Both the position numbers and the translations under genes were made by a program. Of a stretch of DNA of 64,000 nt, positions 56,929 through 64,000 are shown piece after piece. Numbering within the stretch: the stretch's first letter is position 1; each line of letters begins with the position of its first letter. The notes beneath the pieces are model-generated. The model was given only the letters and a program-made list of their open reading frames with translations. It had not been told where the DNA came from and did not search any database. The stretch is taken from NCBI RefSeq assembly GCF_004359545.1, contig NZ_SCWB01000009.1, positions 1 to 64,000 of the forward strand, given 5' to 3'. The stretch is from Macrococcus lamae (GTDB lineage Bacteria; Bacillota; Bacilli; Staphylococcales; Staphylococcaceae).

Positions 56929-57288
56929 ATGCCACGAGTTAAAGGTGGAACAGTGACGCGTGCCCGTCGCAAAAGAACCATTAAATTAGCAAAAGGTTAT
57001 TTCGGTTCAAAACATACATTATACAGAGTAGCAAAACAGCAGGTAATGAAATCAGGTCAATATGCATACCGTGACCGTCGTCAGAAAAAACGTGACTTCC
57101 GTAAATTATGGATCGCACGTATCAATGCGGCAGCACGTATGAACGACATCAGCTACAGCCGTTTGATGAATGGCCTTAAAGTTGCTGGAATTGATATCAA
57201 CCGTAAAATGTTATCAGAGATCGCTATCTCTGACGAAAAAGCATTTGCAGAGCTTGCAACTCAAGCGAAAAACGCTTTAAATAAATAA
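56929..57288 (+). CDS. rplT: 50S ribosomal protein L20
   Basis: This 119-residue 23S rRNA-binding protein is essential for early 50S assembly and represses its own operon through the leader RNA. The N-terminal extension [16 protein letters not shown] and the block [15 protein letters not shown] are conserved. AAGGAGG precedes the ATG. It is the last gene of the operon. Confidence 0.98.
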   Translation: MPRVKGGTVTRARRKRTIKLAKGYFGSKHTLYRVAKQQVMKSGQYAYRDRRQKKRDFRKLWIARINAAARMNDISYSRLMNGLKVAGIDINRKMLSEIAISDEKAFAELATQAKNALNK

Positions 57289-57294
57289 TTATTT

Positions 57295-57325
57295 CCCTGG
57301 TGCTCAAAGTACCGGGTTTTTTTAT
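57295..57325 (+). terminator. rplT terminator
   Basis: An interrupted stem (CCC-GGT with ACC-GGG) is followed by TTTTTTT, closing the infC operon. Confidence 0.8.
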
Positions 57326-57418
57326 GAAATTTATATATAAATAAATATGTAATTTGTTTTAAAATGGAAACGCTGGGTACACTATAATGACAAAGTCATT
57401 GTGAAAGGAGGAAATCCT

Positions 57419-57829
57419 ATGAATCATTTAAAAGCAATATTAACAAAATTTGTTGTTATCACACTTGTCTTACTCATTGTGCTGACACTGATTTTTGATG
57501 TACCATTTATGGATACATTGTGGATCAGCATCGTTACGACTCTACTTGCTTATTTACTTGGTGATCTTGGTATATTCAATATGGCGGGTCGTCCTGGCGA
57601 GTTCACTAAACGTAATGGACTGGCAGCAGTAGCAGACTTATTATTGTCATTTCTGACTATCTGGTTGATGGCAAGAGCATTGACTGGTAATAATGATGAT
57701 ATGTTCTGGCCAGCAGCATTATCTGCACTGGCAATCACAGGTGGAGAATGGTTGTTCTTTCATAAGTTTGTAGACCGTGCTGTGTTCAACAGAACGGGTA
57801 AAGACGAAGTGAGTCATACACGTCCGTAA
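57419..57829 (+). CDS. DUF2512 (YndM-like) membrane protein
   Basis: This 136-residue protein has four hydrophobic helices (about 8-27, 31-52, 68-86, 94-112) and a short polar tail. The DUF2512 signature includes LLAYLLGDLGIFNMAGR. The function is unknown; Bacillus YndM-like proteins are of this type. AAAGGAGG lies 7 bases upstream of the ATG at 57419, which rules out the longer reading. It stands alone between terminators. Confidence 0.82.
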   Translation: MNHLKAILTKFVVITLVLLIVLTLIFDVPFMDTLWISIVTTLLAYLLGDLGIFNMAGRPGEFTKRNGLAAVADLLLSFLTIWLMARALTGNNDDMFWPAALSALAITGGEWLFFHKFVDRAVFNRTGKDEVSHTRP

Positions 57830-57835
57830 AAATTT

Positions 57836-57860
57836 GAGGCACTTTATGTGCCTCTTTTTC
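57836..57860 (+). terminator. Terminator after the DUF2512 gene
   Basis: A 7-bp stem (GAGGCAC / GTGCCTC) with a 5-base loop is followed by TTTTTC. Confidence 0.85.
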
Positions 57861-57915
57861 TATGCAGTTTAAAGGAATGGTTCTATAATGATGACAGAGG
57901 ATAAGGGGGATGAAG

Positions 57916-58974
57916 ATGGATCAATTAGAATTATTCAAACGATTGACAGATTGTAACGCCGTCTCAGGTTATGAGCAACCGATGACGGCACTGATGAGAG
58001 AATATCTAGAACCCATCTCAGATAAGATTATTACTGACAAGACAGGCAGTATTTTCGGCAGGAAGGGATCGGGACGTCATACACTGATGCTGGCAGGTCA
58101 TCTTGATGAGATTGGATTTATGGTGACATCAATCACTGATGACGGGTTTATTAAATTCACTAACCTCGGTTACTGGTGGGTGAATGTCATGCTCAGTCAG
58201 AAGGTGACAATCAGTGGACGTAACGGGGATGTACGCGGTGTCATCGGCGGTAAACCGCCGCATGTACTGACATTAAAGGAAATGGAACTTGCAGCAGATA
58301 AGGCAGCCCTGTTCATCGATATCGGTGTTGACTCCAAAGAAGAAGTACTGGCAGCAGGTATACGGCCGGGAGATCCGATTACGCCGTACAGTGAATTTGA
58401 AGTGATGACGAATCCGGACTATCTGCTGGCGAAAGCATGGGATAACCGCTTCGGCTGTGCACTGGCAATAGAAACGCTGCGCGATAATCCGAATCCTCAA
58501 ATCTCCGTCGTGTCTGGTGCGGTCACGCAGGAAGAGACGATGTCACGTGGAGCAAAGACAGCGACGTATACTGTCAAGCCGTCGCTTGCGATTGCACTGG
58601 ACGTCGGTATCTGTTCGAAGACACCAGGCATGACTGGCAATGCGAAGATGGGAGAAGGGCCGATTGTCGTGCTCGTTGATACATGGCACATCAGTCACCC
58701 GTCGTTCCGCAAGTTTGTGGCGGACGTTGCTGAGAAGAAAGGCATCACTGTCCAGTATGATTATATGACAGGTGGCTTTACAGATGCAGGTCATATGGCG
58801 CAGAGTTTAGAAGGCGCACCAGCCATCACCATCAGCGTACCGACACGCTACATTCATTCAAACGTCTCTATGATGAACCGACGGGACTATGACGGTGCAT
58901 TAAAGCTCGTCAACGCCGTAATCAGAGAACTGAATGATGACATCGTTGACAGTATTATTGAACAGACGTATTAA
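57916..58974 (+). CDS. ysdC: M42 family aminopeptidase (YsdC-like)
   Basis: This cobalt/zinc-dependent glutamyl/general aminopeptidase is about 352 residues and cytosolic, probably forming a tetrahedral oligomer. Metal ligands are in LAGHLDEIGFM, the bridging Asp in AWDNRFGCA, the catalytic and metal glutamates in VTQEETMSRGA, an Asp in IALDVG, and the last His in TRYIHSNVSM. An ATG six bases upstream abuts AAGGGGG, so 57916 is preferred. The neighbourhood of rplT and a SpoU methyltransferase resembles the Bacillus ysd-ysg region. Confidence 0.92.
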   Translation: MDQLELFKRLTDCNAVSGYEQPMTALMREYLEPISDKIITDKTGSIFGRKGSGRHTLMLAGHLDEIGFMVTSITDDGFIKFTNLGYWWVNVMLSQKVTISGRNGDVRGVIGGKPPHVLTLKEMELAADKAALFIDIGVDSKEEVLAAGIRPGDPITPYSEFEVMTNPDYLLAKAWDNRFGCALAIETLRDNPNPQISVVSGAVTQEETMSRGAKTATYTVKPSLAIALDVGICSKTPGMTGNAKMGEGPIVVLVDTWHISHPSFRKFVADVAEKKGITVQYDYMTGGFTDAGHMAQSLEGAPAITISVPTRYIHSNVSMMNRRDYDGALKLVNAVIRELNDDIVDSIIEQTY

Positions 58975-59009
58975 GATATTTTACATCATATAATAAAGGA
59001 ATGGTTTAA

Positions 59010-59849
59010 GTGACGACTCGTGCAGTTGTATTAGGGGGCGGGGGAATTGCTGGCATCGCCTGGGAATCAGGCGTGATAGCAGGTCTTGCTGATAATGGAA
59101 TCAAGCTGAATACGGCGGACAAGGTGATCGGAACGTCTGCCGGTTCAATAGTAGGTTCTGCGTTAACGAATGGACAGAGTATGAAAGATTATCTGGCTGC
59201 TATGGCAAGTCAGAGCGCTGAACAGGACCAGTCATTAGCTAGTATGGACTTCTTTGAATTATTCGGCCGTGCAGCGGCAGGTAGTTCAGCTGAAGAAATC
59301 GGGAAGAACTTCGGTCGTATCACGCAGTCAAGAGAACCTGCGATTGCTGACGATGCTCGCAACAATAGAATGAAGCAGCTGGTCGGTCAGTTTAACTGGA
59401 CAGATGCACTCACGACCACCGCTCTTAATGTGGAGACAGGGAAGACGCATCAGTTCAATAAGGACAGTGGTGTGGAACTTTTGCAGGCGGTCGCAGCCAG
59501 TTCAGCGGTGCCGGGCATCTGGGGATCCGTTCATCTGAACGGTGAGGACTGGATTGACGGCGGCCTGACATCAGGGAACAATGCGCAGTTCGCTGAAGGC
59601 TATGACCAGGTGGTCGTTATCGCGATGATTGAACAAGGACAAGGCACACTACCTAATGTCTATGATGAAGTCAAAGAGCTGAGCAAAAACAGCAATGTTA
59701 TTCTTATTACACCTGACGACACATCACGCCCGCTCGTTGCTGATTCATTCAACGCATCATTAGTGGAGAAGATTGGTGCAGCAGGCTATGCGCAAGGTGT
59801 AAAGCTTGCTCATGAAAACGCAGATTTAAGAAAATACTGGTACAACTAA
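59010..59849 (+). CDS. Patatin-like phospholipase family protein
   Basis: This 279-residue protein has the patatin catalytic dyad. The oxyanion loop is LGGGGIAGIAWESG. The Ser nucleophile is in GTSAGSIVGS (GxSxG, about residue 47). The Asp is in DWIDGGLTSGNN (DGG). The protein is otherwise soluble and shares its architecture with bacterial lipid acyl hydrolases; its substrate is unknown. The start is GTG with AAAGGA 8-12 bases upstream. It follows ysdC after 35 bases and may be cotranscribed with it. Confidence 0.9.
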   Translation: MTTRAVVLGGGGIAGIAWESGVIAGLADNGIKLNTADKVIGTSAGSIVGSALTNGQSMKDYLAAMASQSAEQDQSLASMDFFELFGRAAAGSSAEEIGKNFGRITQSREPAIADDARNNRMKQLVGQFNWTDALTTTALNVETGKTHQFNKDSGVELLQAVAASSAVPGIWGSVHLNGEDWIDGGLTSGNNAQFAEGYDQVVVIAMIEQGQGTLPNVYDEVKELSKNSNVILITPDDTSRPLVADSFNASLVEKIGAAGYAQGVKLAHENADLRKYWYN

Positions 59850-59881
59850 AAGAATGCTCTGCAGCCGCAGGGCATTCTTTA
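59848..59881 (+). terminator. Terminator after the patatin-like gene
   Basis: A 13-14 bp stem with one wobble (AAAGAATGCTCTGC / GCAGGGCATTCTTT) has a 4-base loop and a T-ending arm. Confidence 0.8.
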
Positions 59882-59951
59882 TCATTTATACCTTGAGACA
59901 AAGAGTTGAGTTATAATATAGTTAGCATTATTGATAAAAGGAGTGGTCAAT

Positions 59952-60689
59952 ATGGAACTCATCGAATCCGTACAGAATACAAAAATCAAGAATATTGCGA
60001 AGCTGCATACAAGAAAAGACCGCAGGAAAGCGCAGCAGTTTCTAGTTGAAGGATATCATCTTGTTGAAGAAGCTGTTAAGAGCGGCCTGCAAGTTGAAAC
60101 TATCCTCAGCGTTAACCCGGATGATGTATCAGACGAAATGACTGCATGCAGCAAAGAACAGTTTCAGATTACCTTCAAGATTGCAGAAAAATTATCACAG
60201 ACAGAATCACCGCAAGGCATCTATGCCGTCTGCCAGATGCCGGAACATCAGCTGTCAGACTTTAAGCAGCTCATCTATCTCGACCGCATTCAGGACCCGG
60301 GAAATGTCGGCACCATTATCCGGACAGCTGATGCTGCAGGTTATGACGGTGTTGTGATCTCCAAAGGAACGGTCGACATCTATAACGATAAAGTACTGCG
60401 TGCGAGCCAGGGCAGTGTCTTTCATATACCTGTCATTGAAGCGGATTTTAAGGAGATTAAAGACCATTTCAATGGTAAGATCTATGGCACGTCACTGAAA
60501 AACGGCAGAAACTTTAAAGACGTTGAAATTGCTGACGAATTCATCCTTGTGCTCGGCAACGAAGGACAGGGCGTTGATGAGCTGATTCTGGAAGAGACAG
60601 ATGACAACCTATTTGTCCCGATCTACGGCCAGGCAGAGAGCTTGAACGTCGCCGTCTGTGCGGGAATACTGATGTATGCGCTGAAGTAA
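59952..60689 (+). CDS. SpoU/TrmH-family RNA 2'-O-methyltransferase (YsgA-like)
   Basis: This 245-residue SPOUT methyltransferase puts a methyl group on a ribose in rRNA or tRNA. An N-terminal substrate-binding domain (about 1-85, LHTRKDRRKAQQFLVEGYHL) precedes the SPOUT knot. Motif 1 is RIQDPGNVGTIIRTADAAG, motif 2 LGNEGQGV and motif 3 SLNVAVCAGI. The precise target is unknown. The ATG at 59952 has AAAGGAG upstream. A gene of this family stands beside pheS in Bacillus; here an IS30 element and two membrane genes intervene. Confidence 0.93.
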   Translation: MELIESVQNTKIKNIAKLHTRKDRRKAQQFLVEGYHLVEEAVKSGLQVETILSVNPDDVSDEMTACSKEQFQITFKIAEKLSQTESPQGIYAVCQMPEHQLSDFKQLIYLDRIQDPGNVGTIIRTADAAGYDGVVISKGTVDIYNDKVLRASQGSVFHIPVIEADFKEIKDHFNGKIYGTSLKNGRNFKDVEIADEFILVLGNEGQGVDELILEETDDNLFVPIYGQAESLNVAVCAGILMYALK

Positions 60690-60780
60690 TCTTAAAAACT
60701 CCTTAAATATACAAAAATTGTTAGTTGAAACTACCGTTGTCATTTATACTTAATGTATAACAACAAGGGTGGTTTTTACG

Positions 60781-61026
60781 ATGAAATTTAAAGAGATATT
60801 AAATGACTACTTTAAGAATATGTTCAACTGCGACGCGCCTATTACAAAGCAGGACTACATAAGGAAAACTTGGATTGCGAGAATATTATGTTTACCTGTC
60901 ATACTGTTACTCGTCAGTCAACTAAAAGATTTGCAGTATTCTGAAGCATATTACAAGATGTCTGAAGCGATGCAGCAAGAAATTGATCTCAGACATGACA
61001 TAAAATTCAGCCTGACTTTTTTATAA
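60781..61026 (+). pseudogene. Membrane protein, 5' part of a frameshifted gene
   Basis: This is the first 81 codons of a protein related to the downstream gene at 61287. A shared N-terminus (DYFKNMFNCDAPITKQDYIRK against DYTCNLFKPKASISVEMYRK), a first helix (about 29-50) and an acidic loop are visible. The frame ends at TAA just after T-TTT-TTA (61017-61023). Shifting -1 there continues straight into the next frame, with sequence like the paralogue. Either the gene is broken, or the slip site is used. AAGGGTGG precedes the ATG. Confidence 0.65.
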
Positions 61027-61028
61027 CC

Positions 61029-61283
61029 GTGTTGATCATCTATATTTTGTCTTATTCCCTTGAAATGCGATTATATAAGAAGCGGGGCGTCTCAGCAAAG
61101 CGCTTTCAATGGGCACATCTGACCTATTTCATCCTTGGATTCGGCTACATTATTATATGTTACATGAATCACATTAAAATATATCCTTTCATTTTTTTTA
61201 TAAGCTTTTTAGTGGTGAGTCTGACGACACACGGCAATTATCATAGCGAGCGGGATGAAGTCAAAGTGATAGAGGGGAGTTAG
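61029..61283 (+). pseudogene. Membrane protein, 3' part of a frameshifted gene
   Basis: These 84 codons contain two or three hydrophobic helices, the SLEMRLYKKRG segment matching TSEMRMFHQRN of the paralogue, and a C-terminal tail (THGNYHSERDEVK against NTGYAERQIKGNVRHD). There is no ribosome binding site before its GTG, so it is not an independent gene. Together with the previous piece it equals the length of the intact paralogue (about 165 residues). The product's function is unknown. Confidence 0.65.
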
Positions 61284-61286
61284 AAT

Positions 61287-61811
61287 ATGAATCGATCAAT
61301 TACATGGAAAAACGTATGGCGTGATTATACATGTAACCTCTTTAAACCGAAAGCATCGATCAGTGTAGAAATGTATCGGAAACATAAGTGGTTAATACTG
61401 CCTTTTATTTTCATCTTAATTGTAGTATGGATATATTTTACGTTTCAAAGTCCTATGAATAAGGACAGCTACTGGAACCTGCCAGCTGAAAAGCAGAAGA
61501 TAATCGATTCAGCTGAATCATTTAAAACAGGAATAGCATTTGTTATTTTATACTCTGCACTGTTTCTTTGTACATTCACTAGTGAAATGAGAATGTTTCA
61601 CCAGAGAAATAAAGATACGCTACCCTATATATTAGCTAACATCCTGTTTTTAGTATTAGGACTCTTATACTGCTTTGTAATGCATATGTTAAATCGTCAT
61701 GTATCGATGCTGCCTTTAATAGTTGGGATGTGGATAATTATATTTATGATGAATACAGGATATGCAGAACGGCAAATTAAAGGCAATGTTAGACATGATA
61801 GACCGTTCTGA
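61287..61811 (+). CDS. Hypothetical membrane protein, intact tandem paralogue
   Basis: This 174-residue protein has four hydrophobic segments (about 33-52, 82-103, 114-133, 136-156), a polar loop after the first helix and a basic tail. It is not recognised as any named family. It is paralogous to the split gene just upstream, so the pair arose by duplication. GAGGGGAG lies upstream, three bases after the preceding stop, indicating a single transcript. Lineage-specific membrane or immunity functions are possible but not supported by a motif. Confidence 0.75.
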   Translation: MNRSITWKNVWRDYTCNLFKPKASISVEMYRKHKWLILPFIFILIVVWIYFTFQSPMNKDSYWNLPAEKQKIIDSAESFKTGIAFVILYSALFLCTFTSEMRMFHQRNKDTLPYILANILFLVLGLLYCFVMHMLNRHVSMLPLIVGMWIIIFMMNTGYAERQIKGNVRHDRPF

Positions 61812-61859
61812 TAGGAGTTATATCTAACTAATTGAATACATTCTTTAAATCAATAATTT

Positions 61860-61892
61860 ACGCTTTTACTATGTCAGTAAAAGCGTTTTTAT
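61860..61892 (+). terminator. Terminator after the membrane paralogues
   Basis: An 11-bp stem (ACGCTTTTACT / AGTAAAAGCGT) with a 5-base loop is followed by TTTTTA. It lies just outside the IS30 element. Confidence 0.9.
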
Positions 61893-61904
61893 AATAAATT
61901 ATTA

Positions 61905-62959
61905 ATTGTCAAATTAAGCTAGACAGATGATCATCTTCGATGAAACTCATAAATACTTCCATTGGTGTATGATAGCCCAGAGATTTTCTCGGTCTGTTGT
62001 TGATTCCCTGAGTGACACTGATGATAAAATCATCTGTCACGAGGTTGAAATCCATCTGTTTAGGTAATCCGTTTCTTCTAAGCATTCCATTAGAATGTTC
62101 GTTCAGTCCTCGCTGTGAGGGACAGCCTGGATCCGCAAAAAAGATGGACAGATCATGTTGATTACTGATTGCCTTCCAGTTAGAGAATTCTTTGCCGCAG
62201 TCAAATGTGACTGATTTGAATAAGTGAGCAGGAACTGCTGACAGCATTGCGCTTAATGCTTCCTCGATATCAACTGCCTTTCGTCCTGCTGGTCTTATTG
62301 TGATAATGAACCGGGATACTCTCTCTACCAGGGTGATGACAGCACTGGCATGATGACAGCCTACGATAGTATCACCTTCAAGGTGACCGAATTCATTATG
62401 ATAGTCAGGAAACTCAATGGTTCTCTCAGAGATATTCCGATGGAATGGCTGTTTTCCTCGCTTTTCATGATGTCCGTTAGGCTTTCTTCTGCCTTTCATG
62501 GGCAGACTGGAAAGTGGCAGAATATTCTCTTTGAACATCCGATAGAGCGTCTTCATGGAACAGCTGACCACTTGGTCGTTTCTTCCTTTGATAGTGTCCG
62601 GGGTCCAGCCATCATTGACTTTTTCTATCACGTAAGAACGCTCTTCCTCGGGCAGTTTGATTTTCTTTCTTCCGCAGTGTTGTTTTCTTATCCTGTAGCC
62701 TTCATAATAATCAATCGCTGACATCCCGTCTCTCAAGGCATTGATGACATTATAGATGGTCTGCCTGGAACGTTTAAGTCTGCTGCATATCTCCCGAACT
62801 GAAATCTTCTGATGGTAATATGATTCTATGAACGTAAGTTCATCCGTGGTAAGATGTGTATAGGCTATTCTGTGCAACTCCTTAAGTTTTCTTTGGTAGG
62901 AAATACATATAGAGTTTACCACAGGTGGCTCATTTAATTGTCTAGCTTAATTTTACAAT
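61905..62959. mobile_element. IS30-family insertion sequence
   Basis: A 1055-bp element is bounded by 21-bp terminal inverted repeats (61905-61925 and 62939-62959) that differ at one position; both contain AAATTAAGCTAGACA. One transposase gene fills it. No clear target duplication of 2-3 bases was seen, so the outermost ends may be off by a base or the duplication has decayed. The reading frame is intact, so it may be active. It lies between the membrane paralogues and the pheS promoter, without disrupting either. Confidence 0.88.
61909..62922 (-). CDS. IS30-family transposase
   Basis: This 337-residue DDE transposase has an N-terminal HTH (about residues 25-60, LTTDELTFIESYYHQKISVR with ICSRLKRSRQTIYNVI) and a second HTH-like region. 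The catalytic acids are Asp in FGHLEGDTIVG, Asp in VTFDCGKEFSN and Glu in GLNEHSNGMLRR, with the DDE spacing of IS30. The start is a GTG at 62922. The stop lies within the left inverted repeat. The gene is full length without frameshifts. Confidence 0.92.
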   Translation of the reverse strand: MVNSICISYQRKLKELHRIAYTHLTTDELTFIESYYHQKISVREICSRLKRSRQTIYNVINALRDGMSAIDYYEGYRIRKQHCGRKKIKLPEEERSYVIEKVNDGWTPDTIKGRNDQVVSCSMKTLYRMFKENILPLSSLPMKGRRKPNGHHEKRGKQPFHRNISERTIEFPDYHNEFGHLEGDTIVGCHHASAVITLVERVSRFIITIRPAGRKAVDIEEALSAMLSAVPAHLFKSVTFDCGKEFSNWKAISNQHDLSIFFADPGCPSQRGLNEHSNGMLRRNGLPKQMDFNLVTDDFIISVTQGINNRPRKSLGYHTPMEVFMSFIEDDHLSSLI

Positions 62960-63119
62960 CGGCGTTTATTAAAAAAATTGACTATAAAGATGCTACTGGA
63001 ATGCGTAACGAGTAAGAAGTTTTAAGATGATTCAAGGTAGTGATGTACTTTTCTAATAAGCAGTGTTCACGATTGGCCTTGTGATCTTGATAGTTATCCA
63101 ACTCATTTCACTGCACTAC

Positions 63120-63148
63120 TTGATTGTCCTTACCTTTTCTCTTATAAT
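63120..63148 (+). promoter_or_regulatory. pheS promoter
   Basis: TTGATT (63120-63125) and TATAAT (63143-63148) are separated by 17 bases. It lies 160 bases beyond the IS30 right end and is intact. Confidence 0.75.
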
Positions 63149-63169
63149 TAATACGAATCGAATATTACA

Positions 63170-63395
63170 CCGATAAAAAGACGGGATACATAAATTCAGT
63201 TTAGAGAGTGATCGACTGTGGTGAAACGGTCACCTGAATGTTGTGTCTTTTCATCTTTTTGGTTGCTTAATAAGAAGTTAAGCCGGCTCTGCCCGTTACG
63301 CATGAATGAAGTGTATGCTTAGGCATAAATTTGGGTGGTACCGCGGAAGTCTTTCGTCCCTTTTTTGAGGATGATGGGCTATTTTTTTATCAATT
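63170..63395 (+). promoter_or_regulatory. Phe-specific T-box riboswitch
   Basis: This tRNA-sensing leader controls pheS. The T-box core GGGTGGTACCGCGG is at 63333-63346. Stem I contains AGAGAGTGATCG and CTGTGGTGAAACGGTC. The helix CTGAAT / ATTCAG lies above a specifier loop in which TTC (63250-63252) reads phenylalanine, closed by AAAAAGA / TCTTTTT. The terminator (about 63346-63390) ends in TTTTTTT. Folding was done by eye. Confidence 0.92.
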
Positions 63396-63411
63396 TTTTA
63401 GGAGGATTATG

Positions 63412-64000
63412 ATGGAACTTAAAGATAAGTTGAGTGCACTCCAAAGTGAAGCACTGGCTAAAGTAAGTGATGCGAGTGACGCACAAGGACTGCAGCAGGT
63501 GAAGGTTGAGTACCTGGGTAAGAAGGGGATTATCACTGGTTTAATGAAGGAAATGAAATCACTGCCAAACGAGGAGAAACCGAAGTTCGGTCAGCTGGTC
63601 AATGAGGCGCGTCAGGCGGTTGAGGCGGCAATGACTGAGAAGGATACTGAACTGAAAGAGAAGGCGATCAATGACAAGCTTGCGAATGAAACGATTGATA
63701 TTTCGTTACCTGGCCGTAAGTTCAATATCGGTAGTGCGCATCCGCTTACGAAGATTGTCGAGGAGCTTGAGGATCTGTTCATCGGTCTTGGCTATGAGGT
63801 TGTTGAAGGTTATGAAGTTGAAACGGATTACTATAACTTTGAAGCGCTGAATCTGCCGAAGTCTCACCCGGCGCGTGATATGCAGGACAGCTTCTATATC
63901 ACTGAGGAACTGTTGATGCGTACGCATACGTCTCCGGTTCAGGCAAGAACACTTGAGAGCCGTAAAGGTCAAGGACCGGTCAAGATTATCTGTCCGGGTA
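63412..64000 (+). CDS. pheS: Phenylalanyl-tRNA synthetase alpha subunit, partial
   Basis: This is the first 196 codons of the catalytic alpha subunit, cut by the window end. The N-terminal coiled coil (about 1-85) is followed by [37 protein letters not shown] and the motif 2 region [16 protein letters not shown]. The ATG at 63412 has the better spacing from AGGAGG; an overlapping ATG at 63409 is closer. pheT is expected beyond the end. The gene is T-box regulated. Confidence 0.96.
   Translation, partial: MELKDKLSALQSEALAKVSDASDAQGLQQVKVEYLGKKGIITGLMKEMKSLPNEEKPKFGQLVNEARQAVEAAMTEKDTELKEKAINDKLANETIDISLPGRKFNIGSAHPLTKIVEELEDLFIGLGYEVVEGYEVETDYYNFEALNLPKSHPARDMQDSFYITEELLMRTHTSPVQARTLESRKGQGPVKIICPG

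Overview
The window is a chromosomal segment of a low-to-moderate GC Firmicute of the family Staphylococcaceae. Protein sequences and local order (ezrA, nifZ-thiI, ppnK, sppA, tpx, ytxK-ackA, ald, dnaE, mae, accDA, pfkA-pyk, citZ-icd, phoPR, polA-mutM-coaE-gapB-nrdR-dnaB-dnaI-thrS-lysP-infC-rpmI-rplT) look staphylococcal. Base composition seems higher than in Staphylococcus aureus, which suggests Macrococcus or a close relative. The genus is inferred; no rRNA lies in the window. Most of it is conserved core genome. No prophage, CRISPR array, tRNA, toxin-antitoxin pair or resistance gene was recognised.

Layout. 1-7.8 kb: a DUF1801 protein, a small HTH-like protein, histidine ammonia-lyase (hutH) with a promoter and cre site, a GlcNAc-type PTS permease, a glutamate/dicarboxylate symporter, an OsmC-type peroxidase, rpsD with a leader, and free methionine sulfoxide reductase. 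7.8-25.5 kb: ezrA, nifZ-thiI, a glycerophosphodiesterase, a TSUP exporter, NAD kinase, sppA, an RDD protein, tpx, ytxK, ackA, an orphan hypothetical, a universal stress protein, ald, cutC with an Xaa-Pro peptidase, a UPF0173 hydrolase, ytoI and ytpI. 25.5-43 kb: nrnA-dnaE, malic enzyme, a short FadR-type regulator, accDA, pfkA-pyk, a D-Ala/D-Ser/Gly permease, citZ-icd and phoPR. 43-56 kb: polA-mutM-coaE, gapB, an SGNH hydrolase, nrdR-dnaB-dnaI, T-box-thrS and lysine-riboswitch-lysP. 56-64 kb: infC-rpmI-rplT with an L20-type leader, a DUF2512 protein, an M42 aminopeptidase, a patatin-like protein, a SpoU methyltransferase, two tandem membrane paralogues (the first frameshifted), an IS30-family element, and a Phe T-box followed by pheS, which is cut by the window end.

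The genes form carbon-flux modules (pfkA-pyk, mae-accDA, citZ-icd, ackA, gapB) whose control sites can partly be read: cre-like sites at hutH and citZ, a CcpN-like inverted repeat at gapB, and a FadR-type palindrome at mae. RNA regulation is dense: S4 and L20 leaders, two T-boxes and a lysine riboswitch. Several starts are non-ATG: TTG for mae, the FadR-type regulator, nrdR and the small HTH gene; GTG for dnaB; and probably ATA for infC.

The points most worth a second look are a possible PhoP-activated short transcript between phoR and polA, Pho-box-like repeats upstream of phoPR, the split membrane gene with a T-TTT-TTA slip site directly before its stop, the paired hairpins at 7.17-7.27 kb, and the inferred ATA start of infC. 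No wholly new multi-gene system is evident.
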